Source: CAWBRT01 sp050015355
GTDB lineage: Bacteria; Acidobacteriota; Terriglobia; Terriglobales; Acidobacteriaceae
Assembly (NCBI GenBank): GCA_050015355.1
Contig: JBEKBO010000112.1
Location: 1-15,768 of the forward strand
DNA: 15,768 bases
Direction of reading: 5' to 3'
Shown: one piece after another, positions 1 through 6,703 of the stretch
How positions within the stretch are numbered: the first letter of the stretch is position 1
Layout of the letters: every line of letters starts with the position of its first letter
Translations under genes and position numbers: made by a program
Notes under the pieces: model-generated
Told to the model about the DNA's origin: nothing
The model's input: the letters and a program-made list of their open reading frames with translations, nothing else
Database searches by the model: none

Positions 1-113
1 ACGTGGCTTCAGTCGAGGTTTACCACCTCCGCTGGGGCCGCATTGGTCGGCTAGAATCAACTGAGTTTCCAAAACCACCCTTGCCCCCGCCTGTTCGTTA
101 GCTTATCGACGGA
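1..113. other. Left-edge stretch with no recognisable gene
   Basis: Beyond the broken transporter on the minus strand, the translation no longer resembles an MFS protein in any frame. The last third of that gene is therefore absent rather than merely frameshifted nearby. I see no convincing ORF, hairpin or repeat here. It may hold a deletion or rearrangement breakpoint, but this edge is too short to show what was joined. Confidence 0.4.
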
Positions 114-1121
114 TTAGGGGCCAAACCAAGCCCGGGATCGGGAACCGGCCAGCCCCTTGCAAATCAGGTAGTCGCCCAGGAATCCGCACGCAATTGTGCC
201 GAATGCAAACCCGAGTTCCGGTAAGGCGGCCAGATAGCCCATCTGTTTTAGCGAAAAATGATGAGCCTCGAGCAGATAGAGGGGCAGCTAGGCGATAAAC
301 ACGTACTGGATGTAATCCACCATGGCGAATTGCCCCCCGACGGCCCAGACCTGACCGGAACGCAGCAAATCTTTCCATGGTGGCATGAGTTTGGTTGCCG
401 TGGGCACTGCGGCTTGGCCGTCTGCGATGTAGACCAGCTCGGCCTCATTGACAAACCTGCTCTCCCGCGGATAGGTGCGCAGCAAAAGGTAGTAAGCAAT
501 GGCGATCACTATGCCAACGGCCCCGAAGATGACAAAAACAGCTCGCCAGCCCCAGTGCAGCATGATCAGTGTGGCGGCAGGAATTCCCACAGCGGGCCCG
601 AACTTGGCACCCATAACCATCATGCCGACCGCTCTGCCCCGTTCCCGCCCGGGGAACCAATAGGTGAAAGCGGCGTTCAGCCCAGGATAGATCGGCGACT
701 CTCCCATCCCAAAGAGGGCACGAACTACGATCCAGGTGGAGAAGCTCCGGCAAGCGGCCGTCAAGGAAGTAAAAACCGACCACCATGTGAGCGCTAAAGG
801 AACGATTCTTCGGTGGCCGAAAAACTCCGTCAATGCTCCTGATGGAATTTGAAAAACGGCATAAGAGACGAAAAACACCGTCTGCATCATGCCGATCTCA
901 ACTTTGGTGAAGTGTAATTCCTTGATAATTGCCGGAGCGGTCACCGCCAGATTCACCCGGTCGATCCAGGACATGAAGGTCATCAGCATGGCAAAAATGG
1001 CGAGCGTCCAGCGGAAATTGGTGCGTCTTTGCCCAGCCAGTCCGGCCTTGCCCGACGTTACTGCCGCGGCGCTTCCCTGGCCCACATCGTGAACGGTAGG
1101 AGAAGATTCTTTCGAGATCAT
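114..1121 (-). pseudogene. MFS transporter of the sugar-acid/anion symporter (ACS) type, disrupted
   Basis: The intact first part (277 codons from ATG at 1121, stop 288-290) has about six and a half membrane segments. Residues 38-61 include WIDRVNLAVTAPAI, typical of hexuronate/galactonate-type anion:cation symporters, and a motif-A-like loop GALTEFFGHRR lies at 95-105. The TAG at 288-290 stands where relatives have Trp (FIA-W-LPLYLLE). Translation past it continues the family sequence in the same frame for 57 codons (LPLYLLEAHHFSLKQMGY, then a TM8-like segment and GDYLI) and ends at TAA 114-116. Family members are usually near 430 residues, so the last membrane helices are missing. The start was chosen for a GAGG at 1133-1136; a longer ORF opens at 1196. 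It lies 95 bases downstream of a GntR gene on the same strand, the usual arrangement for a regulated sugar-acid transporter. It is probably non-functional. A 277-residue truncated product is possible, but seven helices would not transport. Confidence 0.8.
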
Positions 1122-1216
1122 TGCCAATATGTCCTCGTCTTCATTTCCGAAACAGCCAGCCATCCAGTGGCCGTGCAGCAGGGACCCGACGTGCACAGAT
1201 CGAGTGGAACAGGACC

Positions 1217-1975
1217 TTAATATTCCCGAAGCAATCTTCTGCTCCTGGTTGTACAGAAACTCTTCCGAAACTCGTAAGCCCTCTCTTTGTGGGTATAGGC
1301 CATCATTTCGATGACTAGCACCGGAGAGCCTGGTTCGACTTGCAAGAGGGCGGCCACTTCTTTGTCGGCAGCGGCCACGCTGAACAACTCCCGCCTGGAA
1401 ATAGTGGGCACGCCATAGGCTTGCTCGATGATTCTATAGAGGGCAATTTTTTCGAACCGGCTCGACGGAGTCTCGTCCAATCGCTTGAACATGCGTTGTG
1501 GCAAATATGAGATCGAGTAAGCGGTTGCTTCATTGTCTATCAGCATGAGCCGCTTCAGCTCAAACATATCCTGGCCGGCCGCAATCTTCAGGCATGCGTT
1601 GATTCTTGTGCTCCCCGCAACTTTCTTAAGAGACTTGAACGTAAACTTGATCGGCGCCTCTGCTTCACTGAAATCCGACAGAAACCGATAGGAGCGGACA
1701 TAATCCGGGTCCATGGTCGTGCCGGCAACGAAGGTGCCCTTCCCCTGCATACGAATCAGGAACCCTTCATTAACCAATGGAGCGATCGCTTGCCGCACCG
1801 TGCCCACGCTGACCTTGTAGCGTTCCGCCAGCTTACGCTCAGGCGTAATGGCGTCCCCCGGCTTCAGCCGGCCGCCTTCTATATCGTTCTGAATGATGGT
1901 CTGGAGCTGATAATAGATTGGAAGTGGCGAGATGCTGTTCAAGGTTGCCGCGTCAGCCCGCTGCTCATGGCGCAT
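1217..1975 (-). CDS. GntR-family transcriptional regulator, HutC/FarR (UTRA) type
   Basis: The 252-residue length is normal for the HutC subfamily. The winged helix lies at about residues 16-85: PIYYQLQTII, then PERKLAERYKVSVGTVRQAI as recognition helices, then the wing GFLIRMQGKGTFV. A UTRA effector-binding domain follows at about 100-245, with the family's ELKRLMLIDNEATAYSISYLP and a C-terminal YEFRKSFCTTRSRRLLREY strand. Such proteins are usually repressors that release DNA on binding a sugar, sugar acid or amino-acid-derived ligand. The broken transporter directly downstream suggests that a sugar acid was the ligand, which is inference. The ATG at 1975 has only a weak GAGG 13 bases upstream. 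The gene itself is intact although its apparent target transporter is not. Confidence 0.9.
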   Translation of the reverse strand: MRHEQRADAATLNSISPLPIYYQLQTIIQNDIEGGRLKPGDAITPERKLAERYKVSVGTVRQAIAPLVNEGFLIRMQGKGTFVAGTTMDPDYVRSYRFLSDFSEAEAPIKFTFKSLKKVAGSTRINACLKIAAGQDMFELKRLMLIDNEATAYSISYLPQRMFKRLDETPSSRFEKIALYRIIEQAYGVPTISRRELFSVAAADKEVAALLQVEPGSPVLVIEMMAYTHKERAYEFRKSFCTTRSRRLLREY

Positions 1976-2007
1976 GGTTGGTTGTCCGCCTCGCGGAAAT
2001 CCAGATT

Positions 2008-2036
2008 GCTATAGAGCTATAGATCAATTGACGCAA
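2008..2036 (-). promoter_or_regulatory. Candidate sigma-70 promoter of the GntR gene
   Basis: Read on the minus strand, TTGCGT (2036-2031) and TATAGC (2013-2008) are 17 bases apart and would start transcription about 25 bases before the GntR ATG. The match to TTGACA/TATAAT is moderate (four positions in each box). Location and spacing are right, but no experiment or alignment supports it. Confidence 0.35.
2009..2022. promoter_or_regulatory. Candidate GntR operator, doubled CTATAG
   Basis: CTATAG occurs twice, two bases apart (CTATAGAGCTATAG). Each copy is a palindrome and together they form an imperfect dyad. The site overlaps the candidate -10 box upstream of the GntR gene, where an autoregulatory operator would be expected. 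HutC/FarR-type operators are often short palindromes with a central TA or TCTAGA-like core. Assignment is by position and symmetry only. Confidence 0.35.
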
Positions 2037-2142
2037 CACTTTTAACCCTGCGCACCCAGCGCTGTCAAGAGTTTTTCTGCTTTGGCAATCGAAAATCGCC
2101 GTCCCTGGCAACGAGGTATCCTGCGTTGCGAGTCAATTGAGA

Positions 2143-2418
2143 TTACCGCTTATTGGATTGGGAAGACTTACTGCGGTGGCGTTCAGTTACCCAGTAACTG
2201 ATCAGCAAAACCAAAACTCCGACCCCGCATTCGGCGGCAATTCTCAGGTGGCGATCTCTCAATCCAGATTGCATAACGGCGAATACCCCGGCTCCCCAAG
2301 CTACGAAGAGCAGAATATTTGCGGCATTGAGGCTAAGCCTGCCGCTAACAGCAATCGATGCAAACAACAGCGCAATGATAAGGGAGAGAAGCGGACTTAT
2401 GTGGGGAACCGTTTCCAT
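2143..2418 (-). CDS. Small hypothetical membrane protein (91 aa)
   Basis: I do not recognise the family. Two strongly hydrophobic segments (about residues 8-28 and 31-51) are followed by a basic/polar stretch (LRDRHLRIAAE) and a third hydrophobic segment at about 62-77. The tail is short and basic (ERHRSKSSQSNKR). This is a coherent three-helix inner-membrane topology with a positive C terminus, which argues that the frame is real. No clear Shine-Dalgarno sequence precedes the ATG at 2418. The opposite-strand ORF over the same bases is polar and low in complexity and looks like its shadow. It sits alone between divergently placed genes, so context gives no function. Confidence 0.45.
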   Translation of the reverse strand: METVPHISPLLSLIIALLFASIAVSGRLSLNAANILLFVAWGAGVFAVMQSGLRDRHLRIAAECGVGVLVLLISYWVTERHRSKSSQSNKR

Positions 2419-2561
2419 ATTAGGGGATTGTACCGCGCAACCCGGAACATGCGCGATTGATGGTTCCGGCGCGGGCCGGCGGACGACGCGGTACCCGCCA
2501 AGCCAGCCGCATTTTCGGCGCTGAAATCCGAACGGCGGCTTTGTGCGATATCAACGTTTTT

Positions 2562-2590
2562 TTGACACGGCAGCTGATTCGCGCAATCCT
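2562..2590 (+). promoter_or_regulatory. Possible promoter of the methyltransferase gene
   Basis: A perfect -35 hexamer TTGACA lies at 2562-2567 after a run of seven T. At 17 bases spacing the -10 position reads AATCCT, which is weak. A better -10-like TATTCT at 2604-2609 has no -35 at the right distance. This is therefore only a candidate. Confidence 0.25.
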
Positions 2591-2640
2591 GACGACACCA
2601 GGGTATTCTTTAGCTGGGCAGTAATGATCAGGAGGAAATA

Positions 2641-3411
2641 ATGCCGGATGGAGGCGACCTCGTCCGCAAACAATTCGGGGCCCATGCCGCCGATTACGTG
2701 ACCAGCACAGTGCATGCTCAGGGGGAGAGTCTGGCGCGCCTGGTTGAACTTACCAATCCGCAGGCCACTTGGCTCGTCCTCGATGTCTCGACCGGGGCGG
2801 GACATACGGCTCTGGCGTTTGCTCCCTACGTGGCGCACGTCGTCGCAACGGACCTCACGCCGCAGATGCTCGAAGCCGCACAGAAGCTTGCACAGGAGCG
2901 CCGGCTGACGAATGTCGAGTTCCGTCCGGCCGATGCCCAGCAACTGCCATTTGAGAGCAACTATTTCAACCTGGTGACGAACCGCATTGCCTTGCACCAC
3001 TATCCTGACATGCGCGCCGCAATACGGGAAATGGCGCGGGTGTGCCAACCCGGCGGCCTGATCGCACTCGTCGATAACGTCGTGCCGCCCGAGGAACACA
3101 CGGCAGCGTTTGTCAATCGGTTTGAGACGCTACGGGATCCGTCGCATCACTGGGCCTATCCCCTTGCGCAGTTGGAAGCCGCTTTCGCTGAGGCACAGTT
3201 GGCCATAGCGCACTGCATGACACTGCCAAAGACCATGGAATTCGAACCGTGGGTTCGCCGCATGGGTGCAAACGAGGCAACCAGAGCCAAGCTACGGACG
3301 ATGCTGCTGGATGCTCCTGAGGGCGCTCGTGCGTTTTTGGCCCCGCGACTCGTCGATGATAGATTGCTCTTCACGCTGACTGAAGCGATCCTAATTGGGC
3401 GGAAAGCATGA
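2641..3411 (+). CDS. Class I SAM-dependent methyltransferase (UbiE/YcgJ-like)
   Basis: The 256-residue protein has the Rossmann methyltransferase layout. Motif I is VLDVSTGAGHTALAF (about 46-60) for SAM binding, with D71 in VVATDLTPQML at the end of strand 2 for the ribose. ADAQQLPF (97-104) follows, then FNLVTNRIALHHYPD (109-123) and a PGGLIALVDN strand (137-146). This is the Methyltransf_11 pattern seen in UbiE- and YcgJ-like proteins; the substrate cannot be told from sequence. The start is secure: AGGAGG at 2630-2635 lies five bases before the ATG. The TGA overlaps an ATG (3408-3410) of a 60-codon frame that does not look coding. It stands alone, between the small membrane gene and a gene-poor stretch. 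Confidence 0.9.
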   Translation: MPDGGDLVRKQFGAHAADYVTSTVHAQGESLARLVELTNPQATWLVLDVSTGAGHTALAFAPYVAHVVATDLTPQMLEAAQKLAQERRLTNVEFRPADAQQLPFESNYFNLVTNRIALHHYPDMRAAIREMARVCQPGGLIALVDNVVPPEEHTAAFVNRFETLRDPSHHWAYPLAQLEAAFAEAQLAIAHCMTLPKTMEFEPWVRRMGANEATRAKLRTMLLDAPEGARAFLAPRLVDDRLLFTLTEAILIGRKA

Positions 3412-3692
3412 GGGCATGGCGCCGCCTGTTCCGATGCCAGCTATTGGCCGACCCCACCGCCGTCCCGCGTGAGGATGGCCTGCACGATTTTGAAGATCAC
3501 TACGGTCAATCCGCAACTCTGCCCACCGCACAACGGATCGCCAAGACATTGGCGATGCGCCCAAGTTCCATCAACTCTGCTTCTGCATAAGGCCCGAAAG
3601 GGGAATGGTACCCGAAGGGGAAACGGGATCGGGACCATGCTAGAAAAGGTTGGCAATTGCCGCCGTCCAACACGTAAGAAAGATTAGGGTAG
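3412..3692. other. Gene-poor stretch
   Basis: Short ORFs exist in several frames but none has a ribosome site, domain or protein-like composition. The only structure I see is a short tandem-like repeat, CCCGAAAGGGGAA (3593-3605) and CCCGAAGGGGAA (3611-3622), five bases apart. It could be a decayed gene. Confidence 0.4.
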
Positions 3693-3872
3693 GAGCGTAG
3701 AGCCGTTTCATGCGCTACTCGGACGGAGCAGGCGCTGGAGCGGGTGCGCAACAAACTGCCGTCCGACGTGCCGCTGACCCAGGACAGGGGCTTCCACGTG
3801 TCTGATGCGCATGGCTTGGGCCCACAACACAAGCGGGCGGTGTTTCAGATCGTCTTTGAGGTAGCCGGATGA
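3693..3872 (+). pseudogene. Coding-like C-terminal fragment, family not recognised
   Basis: The frame open from 3693 to TGA 3870-3872 reads like genuine protein: QALERVRNKLPSDVPLTQ, then DRGFHVSDAHGLGPQHKR, ending AVFQIVFEVAG. It has an amphipathic helix followed by a beta-like end. There is no ATG. GTG at 3744 would give 42 residues, without a good ribosome site. The TGA overlaps the ATG of the following sensor gene (ATGA), the arrangement of translationally coupled genes. I infer either the remnant of a gene whose 5' part was lost or frameshifted, or a very small gene with a weak start. Confidence 0.3.
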
Positions 3873-4630
3873 CAGGCGCCAAACATGGATTCGGGAGGTA
3901 TTCGGGTCTTGTTGTGCCGTGGGCAGCCGCAGCCGGCGTCTTCGCTGGTTTCGTTGGCATTGTCGTATTGATTGGGTGGCAGTTCAGGATTCCATTCCTA
4001 AAGGCACCGTTTCCCGCCACGACAAGTACATTCATGGCCCCAAATACGGCCCTTTGTTTCATCCTCCTGGGCCTATCGCTGTGGTTGCAGCGCCGGAAAG
4101 GCGGGGGAGTGCGGTCCAGCTTCCTGGGCAAGGCGTGTACCGCATTCGTGTTTGTGTTTGGCAGTTTGACACTGCTCGAACACATGACGAGTTTGGATCT
4201 AGGCATTGACCGCTTGTTTTTTGCCCACCGGCTGAGTGATTGGACCCTGGTGGGCCCTCCAGGGCGTTTCGCATGGAGCACAGCTCTGGCGTTCGTACCG
4301 CTGGCCCTCGCACTCCTACTGTTGGACAGGAAGTGGAAGGAGCAACCGCTTTCTGAGATTCTCGCGCTGGCTGCCGGCCTGGTTGCGTTCTTTGGACTGA
4401 TCGGATACTGGTACGGGATTCCATACTTATCGGGCGTCACTGTGGGTTCCACTTTTGTGCTGCGAATGGCGCTTCACACGGCGATCACATTTTTGGCGCT
4501 GTCAACAGGCGTGTTCTTCGCCAGGACCGAGGACGGTGTTGCGGCACTGCTCTTGAGCCGGGATATCAGTGGTGCGATTGCGCGGCGTCTCCTGGTAACG
4601 ATCGTTATCGTGTTGCCTTTGCTTGGATAG
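3869..4630 (+). CDS. Membrane sensor half of a PAS histidine kinase, ended by in-frame TAG
   Basis: This 253-residue ORF is the N-terminal multi-helix sensor region found in many large PAS kinases. Hydrophobic segments lie at about 14-37, 53-73, 88-104, 134-152, 163-183, 200-218 and 238-253, with the signatures MAPNTALCFILLGLSLWL and LDLGIDRLFF and the closing ARRLLVTIVIVLPLLG. Relatives continue LLLGWLRL into the last helix. Here the Trp codon is TAG (4628-4630), and the same frame goes on LRLKAEEVG directly into the kinase ORF starting at 4652. The two ORFs are thus one gene of about 800 codons (3869-6268) split by a nonsense codon. Alone, this half would be a membrane protein without output. 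The ATG overlaps the preceding TGA. The ligand or stimulus is unknown. Confidence 0.8.
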   Translation: MTGAKHGFGRYSGLVVPWAAAAGVFAGFVGIVVLIGWQFRIPFLKAPFPATTSTFMAPNTALCFILLGLSLWLQRRKGGGVRSSFLGKACTAFVFVFGSLTLLEHMTSLDLGIDRLFFAHRLSDWTLVGPPGRFAWSTALAFVPLALALLLLDRKWKEQPLSEILALAAGLVAFFGLIGYWYGIPYLSGVTVGSTFVLRMALHTAITFLALSTGVFFARTEDGVAALLLSRDISGAIARRLLVTIVIVLPLLG

Positions 4631-4651
4631 CTGCGGCTTAAAGCGGAGGAG

Positions 4652-6268
4652 GTGGGAATCGTCGGACCGGAGCACGGTAGTGTTCTGCTTGTTTGTGTAG
4701 CCGTGACGGTGCTTTCAGCCTTGGCGCTGGACACCGCTCAGCAGTTGCGCCGTCAGAATATCGAACGCGAGTATGTGGAAGCTCTGCGCCTGCTGGCGGC
4801 GATCATCGAGTCCTCCGATGATGCCATCCTCAGCGAGTCGCTCGACGGCTTCATCACTACCTGGAACAAAGGCGCCGAGCGGCTTTACGGCTACACGGCT
4901 GCCGAGGCGATCGGACAATCTATTAGCCTTGTAGTGCCTCCGGAACACCAGGAGGAACTGCATGACCTGCTCCAATGCATCCGGCGCGGCGAAGGTGTCG
5001 AGCGTCACGAATCCGTGCGCCTGTGCAAGGATGGCCGCCGCGTATACGTTTCTCTCACCCTCTCGCCTCTAAAGGATGAGAGCGGCCGAATTACAGGGGC
5101 CTCGGCAATCGTTCGAGACATCACCGGGCGGAAGCAGGCCGAGAAGAGAATCGCCCATCTCGCGAGCTTTCCAGAATTGAATCCAGCGCCAATCTTTGAG
5201 ACCGACCTGGAAGGCAAGATCAGCTACGCAAACCCGTCGGCTCTGCGGATGTTTCAGTCCAGGCAGGCAGATGCCATGCTGAGAGAATGGGCTTCACTTC
5301 TTGAGCTCTTCAAAACAGGCCGCGAACGGGGGATTACGCGCGAGGTCGAGGTCGACGGCGTGTTCTTCCTACAAGAGATTTACCATACGCCCGAGCCGGG
5401 AACGGTCCGAGCCTATCTGGTGGACATAACCGGGCGGAAGCAGGTCGAGGACGATATTCAGCAACTCAATGAAGAGCTCGAGCAGCGGGTCATGGAGAGG
5501 ACGGCCGAACTCGCAGCCAGCAATAAGGAATTGGAAGCCTTTACCTATTCTGTTTCGCACGACCTGCGCGCGCCACTCCGCCACATTGATGGTTTTTCGA
5601 AGATACTTTTGGAAAGGTATAGCGGCGACTTGGACGCGAAGGGACGCCACTACCTCGAGGAAGTCCGGACAGCAACACAAAACATGGGCCGGCTGGTGGA
5701 TGAACTATTGGAGCTTTCGAGGATCGGCCGACAAGAACTGCAGTTGCAGTTCGCGGGATTAAGTTCGCTGTTCGAGGAAGTCCGAACCGAACTGATGAAA
5801 GATACCGGCAGCCGGCAAATCGAGTGGAGAATCGCGAGTTTGCCGTTCGTTGAATGCGATCTCACGCTGATGCGGCAAGTCGTAACTAATCTGCTCTCGA
5901 ACGCGGTGAAGTTCACCCGCCCGCGCGATCGGGCCGTGATCGAAGTTGGCCAGATGCAGCAGGGGATCGAGACCGTAGTATTTGTGCGCGACAACGGTGT
6001 CGGTTTCAAGATGAAGTACGCCTACAAGCTTTTCGGCGTTTTTCAACGCCTGCACCGGGCGGAAGATTTTGAGGGCACGGGTGTGGGCCTGGCAACCGTG
6101 CAAAGGATCATCCACAAGCACAACGGCCGGGTGTGGGCCGAGGCCGAGTTGGACCAGGGAGCGACGTTCTATTTCACCTTGGACGGTTCGCAAACGGATA
6201 GCCCAACCCTAAACTTCATATCCACTGCTGGGAGGAATGATGCCGGAAATACAAATTCTGCTGGTTGA
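4652..6268 (+). CDS. PAS-PAS sensor histidine kinase, kinase half of the split gene
   Basis: From the GTG at 4652 the residues run as follows: a last membrane helix at 11-26, a coiled coil, PAS1 (about 50-160, ending DITGRKQAE), PAS2 (about 170-265, ending DITGRKQVE), a coiled coil (266-292), HisKA with phospho-acceptor H303 in SVSHDLRAPLRHIDGF, and the HATPase domain. The N box has N413 and N417 (VTNLLSNAVKFT). The G1 box is DNGVGF (447-452) and the G2 box GTGVGLA (475-481). This is the phytochrome-like kinase type that pairs with Rcp1 regulators, and one follows directly. Two positions that are Asp in the usual GFDMKYADKLFG are Lys453 and Tyr458 here. GGAGGAGG (4645-4652) overlaps the GTG and is too close to serve it, so separate initiation is doubtful. 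The real polypeptide probably needed the upstream frame. The end overlaps the regulator by about 29 bases. Confidence 0.85.
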   Translation: MGIVGPEHGSVLLVCVAVTVLSALALDTAQQLRRQNIEREYVEALRLLAAIIESSDDAILSESLDGFITTWNKGAERLYGYTAAEAIGQSISLVVPPEHQEELHDLLQCIRRGEGVERHESVRLCKDGRRVYVSLTLSPLKDESGRITGASAIVRDITGRKQAEKRIAHLASFPELNPAPIFETDLEGKISYANPSALRMFQSRQADAMLREWASLLELFKTGRERGITREVEVDGVFFLQEIYHTPEPGTVRAYLVDITGRKQVEDDIQQLNEELEQRVMERTAELAASNKELEAFTYSVSHDLRAPLRHIDGFSKILLERYSGDLDAKGRHYLEEVRTATQNMGRLVDELLELSRIGRQELQLQFAGLSSLFEEVRTELMKDTGSRQIEWRIASLPFVECDLTLMRQVVTNLLSNAVKFTRPRDRAVIEVGQMQQGIETVVFVRDNGVGFKMKYAYKLFGVFQRLHRAEDFEGTGVGLATVQRIIHKHNGRVWAEAELDQGATFYFTLDGSQTDSPTLNFISTAGRNDAGNTNSAG

Positions 6269-6701
6269 AGACAGTCCGCAAGATGTGGAACTGACGTTAG
6301 ATGTGCTGCAAGGCGGGAACCTCGCCAACGAGATTCATGTGGTACGCGATGGCGAGGAAGCACTGGACTTTTTGTTTTGCTGGGGCAGCTTCGCGGAGCG
6401 GGCGAGCGGCCCGCCCAAGCTGGTTCTGCTGGATTTGAAACTCCCGAAGGTGGACGGATTAGCTGTGCTGCGAGCGATCAAGAGCGACCTCCGCACGAAG
6501 GCGATTCCGGTTGTGATCATGACCTCGTCGAAAGAAGAACAGGACATGGTCAGCAGCTACCACCTGGGCGCAAATAGCTACATCCAGAAACCGCTGGACT
6601 TCGATCAGTTCCGCGTCAAGGTCAAAGAATTGGGACTTTACTGGCTGCTGGTGAACGATCCGCCGCCACCCTCGGCTTTTGTCGCCACACCAGGAGATTG
6701 A
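6240..6701 (+). CDS. Single-domain response regulator, Rcp1 type
   Basis: The 153-residue receiver has the acidic pocket E10-D11 (VEDS), phospho-acceptor D65 in LLDLKLPK, T95 in MTSS and K117 in QKPLDF. The insertion around ALDFLFCWGSFAERASGPP before the phosphorylated strand is characteristic of Rcp1/CheY-like regulators of phytochrome-type kinases. There is no output domain, so it acts as a phosphoryl shuttle or by protein contact. It overlaps the 3' end of the PAS kinase, its probable partner. Two ATGs are adjacent (6237 and 6240). GGAGG at 6231-6235 favours the second, at four bases. The overlap implies that it is translated with the kinase from one mRNA. Confidence 0.92.
   Translation: MPEIQILLVEDSPQDVELTLDVLQGGNLANEIHVVRDGEEALDFLFCWGSFAERASGPPKLVLLDLKLPKVDGLAVLRAIKSDLRTKAIPVVIMTSSKEEQDMVSSYHLGANSYIQKPLDFDQFRVKVKELGLYWLLVNDPPPPSAFVATPGD
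6692..6696 (+). promoter_or_regulatory. Ribosome-binding site deciding the hybrid-kinase start
   Basis: AGGAG lies seven bases before ATG 6704 but only one base before the alternative TTG 6698, so ATG 6704 is preferred. The site lies inside the last codons of the Rcp1-type gene. Confidence 0.6.
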
Positions 6702-6703
6702 AC

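Noticed and set aside
258..797. 179-codon plus-strand ORF over the transporter
   Set aside because: It is antisense to clear MFS sequence; the composition is polar and Pro/Gly-rich with no domain.
2551..3099. 182-codon minus-strand ORF over the methyltransferase
   Set aside because: It is the antisense shadow of a gene with clear SAM motifs and a perfect ribosome site.
3408..3590. 60-codon ORF overlapping the methyltransferase stop
   Set aside because: The ATGA overlap is suggestive, but there is no domain, the composition is unlike a protein and no homologous pattern is visible.
3715..4452. 245-codon minus-strand ORF over the sensor half
   Set aside because: It is antisense to a well-formed membrane protein; its Arg/Pro/Ser-rich composition is typical of GC-rich shadow frames.
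288..4630. Full reassignment of TAG to Trp
   Set aside because: TAG ends at least two intact genes in this window at natural C termini, so it still works as a stop.
5124..5450. Repeated DNA word accgggcggaagcagg at two places in the kinase
   Set aside because: It encodes the DITGRKQ end of each PAS domain, a shared protein motif rather than a mobile or regulatory repeat.
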